Below are positions 62,540-64,000 of a stretch of DNA of 64,000 nt, piece by piece. The notes below the pieces were generated by a model, which was not told the origin of the DNA, ran no database searches, and was given only the letters and a program-made list of their open reading frames with translations. Where the stretch lies: NCBI RefSeq assembly GCF_023349185.1, contig NZ_JAKIKY010000010.1, forward strand, positions 1-64,000, given 5' to 3'. A program made the position numbers and the translations under genes. The stretch is from Shewanella aquimarina. Lineage in GTDB: Bacteria; Pseudomonadota; Gammaproteobacteria; Enterobacterales; Shewanellaceae. The first letter of the stretch is position 1. Every line of letters begins with the position of its first letter.

Positions 62540-63703
62540 ATGCTTAACTTCGATTATCGTAATCCCACACAGATCGTCTTCGGTAAAGATCGCCTGGACG
62601 AGCTCGACAAGCTAATTCCAGCCGACGCCCGCGTCATGGTGACCTATGGCGGCGGCAGCGTAAAACGCTTCGGCACCCTGGACAAGGTCCTCAATGCTTT
62701 GGGTGACCGCACCGTCGTCGAGTTCGGCGGTATCGAGGCCAACCCACAATATGAGACCTTAGCCAAGGCGGCCGAGCTAGCGAGAGAGGAGTCTATCGAC
62801 TTCCTACTGGCAGTCGGCGGCGGCTCTGTGATGGATGGCACCAAGTTCATCGCCCTGGCGACACGCTTCGAGGGTGACAGCGCCAGCCTGCTGTTCCACG
62901 GCTTCGCGCCTGTGCCGGTGGAGGCTGATCGCGTCCTGCCGCTGGGCACCATAGCCACGCTACCGGCCACAGGTTCTGAAATGAATGCCTTCGGCGTAGT
63001 GAGCTATAACGGCGGCAAATTCCCGGTCAACCATCCCAGCATCTATCCAACTTTCTCGCTGCTGGATCCGATCCTGACCTTCACCCTGCCTAAGGTTCAG
63101 GTAGCCAATGGTGTCGTCGACGCCTTCGTCCACGTGCTAGAACAGTATGCCACCTATCCGGTAGACGGCAGAGTGCAGGACAGAACCGCCGAAGGGATCA
63201 TGCGTACCCTGATCGAGATTGGCCCTCTCACCCTGGAAGAGCCGGAGAACTACAACGCCAGAGCCAACCTGATGTGGAGTGCCACCTCCGCCCTCAACGG
63301 CATGATAGGCGCGGGCGTGCCGTTTGACTGGACGACTCACATGATAGGCCACGAGCTGACGGCGCTGTTTGGTATCGACCATGCCCAGACCCTGGCCGCG
63401 GTGTTGCCGTCTGTCTGGCGTGTACGCAAGAGCCAGAAACACGCCAAGCTGCTGCAATACGCCGAGCGCGTATGGGATATCACAGAAGGTGATGAGGCGA
63501 GTCGCGTCGACCTGGCGATCGACAAGACAGAGCAGTTCTTCCAGCAACTGGGCCTCAAGACTCGCCTGCGCGACTATGATATCGCCCAGGATCAGATTGA
63601 CGACATAGTCACGGCGCTGGAGGCCCACGGCATGACCGCCCTGTCTGAGTCAGGCGATCTCGGCCTGGATATAAGCCGCGAGATCTTGCAGCTGGCCTGG
63701 TAA
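62540..63703 (+). CDS. yqhD: NADPH-dependent aldehyde reductase YqhD
   Basis: A 387-residue iron-type alcohol dehydrogenase, equal in length to E. coli YqhD, which reduces toxic short aldehydes. The cofactor loop is AVGGGSVMDGTKF, and metal ligands are in the DAFVHVLEQY and MIGHELTALFGIDHAQ segments. The ATG at 62540 has AAGGT six bases upstream; a GTG 18 bases earlier is less likely. Control by YqhC is expected from context. Confidence 0.94.
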   Translation: MLNFDYRNPTQIVFGKDRLDELDKLIPADARVMVTYGGGSVKRFGTLDKVLNALGDRTVVEFGGIEANPQYETLAKAAELAREESIDFLLAVGGGSVMDGTKFIALATRFEGDSASLLFHGFAPVPVEADRVLPLGTIATLPATGSEMNAFGVVSYNGGKFPVNHPSIYPTFSLLDPILTFTLPKVQVANGVVDAFVHVLEQYATYPVDGRVQDRTAEGIMRTLIEIGPLTLEEPENYNARANLMWSATSALNGMIGAGVPFDWTTHMIGHELTALFGIDHAQTLAAVLPSVWRVRKSQKHAKLLQYAERVWDITEGDEASRVDLAIDKTEQFFQQLGLKTRLRDYDIAQDQIDDIVTALEAHGMTALSESGDLGLDISREILQLAW

Positions 63704-63724
63704 GACCGAGCACATTGAACCGAG

Positions 63725-63750
63725 AAAGGCATCCCTAGGGATGCCTTTTT
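63725..63750. terminator. Bidirectional terminator between yqhD and fumC
   Basis: A stem AAAGGCATCCC/GGGATGCCTTT with a 2-base centre, followed by a T-run, lies between convergent genes. Confidence 0.9.
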
Positions 63751-63811
63751 GTTTGATAAGGCGACTCTTTCGGAATCACCATCCTCTCGATTCGCCGCTC
63801 TCTAAGCGGCC

Positions 63812-64000
63812 TTACCCCAAACCGCCGCGGGTCAGGCGCTCGGGATCCAGCAAGTGCCTGAGCTCCTCCTCGCTAAGATCTGTGAGTTCCATGGCAACCT
63901 CGAGTATGGGCCGCTGCTCCTGATAGGCCTGCTTGACGATTTTAGCGGCCTGCACATAGCCAACCTTAGGACTCAGAGCGGTGACCAGTATGGGATTGCG
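63812..64000 (-). CDS. fumC: Class II fumarase C-terminus (partial)
   Basis: The last 62 codons and stop of a gene that continues beyond the window. Minus-strand translation gives NPILVTALSPKVGYVQAAKI, then a 30-residue tail ending LLDPERLTRGGLG. NPxLVTAL...GY..AA is the C-terminal signature of class II fumarases (the aspartase superfamily); the ending fits fumarase rather than aspartase. The catalytic domains are outside the window. Confidence 0.8.
   Translation of the reverse strand, partial: RNPILVTALSPKVGYVQAAKIVKQAYQEQRPILEVAMELTDLSEEELRHLLDPERLTRGGLG

Overview
The window reads as a chromosomal segment of a Shewanella-type marine gammaproteobacterium. The grounds are inference from gene content and order: lexA-sulA, a caa3-type oxidase operon with its assembly genes, fabR beside a desaturase, selD-mnmH, NfuA, GltS, DUF333, DUF2986, a full moa/mod block and two chemotaxis receptors. 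Coding sequence is dense, fairly GC-rich and of even composition. I see no prophage, integron, CRISPR array or full insertion sequence; mobile DNA is limited to small non-coding repeats.

Layout. 1-405: the first bases of a 16S rRNA gene on the minus strand, with leader, boxA and two strong promoters. 626-14198: housekeeping and stress genes (membrane-anchored RRM protein, murI, trmA, fabR/desaturase, selD-mnmH, an LplT/acyltransferase fusion with a TetR regulator, cysQ, nudE, yrfG, lexA-sulA). 14199-23503: oxidase operon coxB-ctaD-ctaG-coxC, then surf1, an uncharacterised CxxxC protein, ctaA, ctaB and sco. 23605-31568: chemotaxis cluster STAS-cheY-cheA-cheW-mcp-cheR-cheB. 31575-39104: polysaccharide deacetylase, MATE exporter, nfuA, M14 peptidase, DUF333 lipoprotein, gltS. 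39317-44084: small proteins, a pseudouridine synthase and a two-component system with a PepSY protein. 44206-49674: molybdate uptake (modABC) and molybdopterin synthesis (moaABCDE) behind a Moco riboswitch and a CRP-like site. 50023-64000: ETF-ubiquinone oxidoreductase, a dCache chemoreceptor, a MOSC protein, a PfkB kinase, acetyltransferases, an HD hydrolase, a HemN-like radical SAM protein, a membrane-anchored tail-collar-like protein, the yqhC/yqhD pair and the 3' end of fumC.

How genes work together. The oxidase operon carries structural subunits, copper delivery (CtaG, SCO) and heme A synthesis (CtaB, CtaA) in one direction. The che cluster encodes a complete signalling core, and its receptor ends in a CheR-docking-like pentapeptide. 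The mod/moa block couples Mo uptake to cofactor synthesis.

Most unusual signals: (1) a MITE-like family in three copies, each bounded by TAA/TTA triplets that look like target duplications; two copies sit exactly at stop codons (mcp and nfuA) and one is an internal deletion between GATCAG repeats. (2) Head-to-head surf1 and DUF2909 genes whose ATG codons overlap within CATG. (3) A histidine kinase whose first membrane segment lies upstream of any ATG/GTG/TTG. (4) A membrane-anchored RRM protein, and a membrane-anchored phage-collar-like protein with no phage context. (5) Helically phased direct repeats in the yqhC/yqhD intergenic region.
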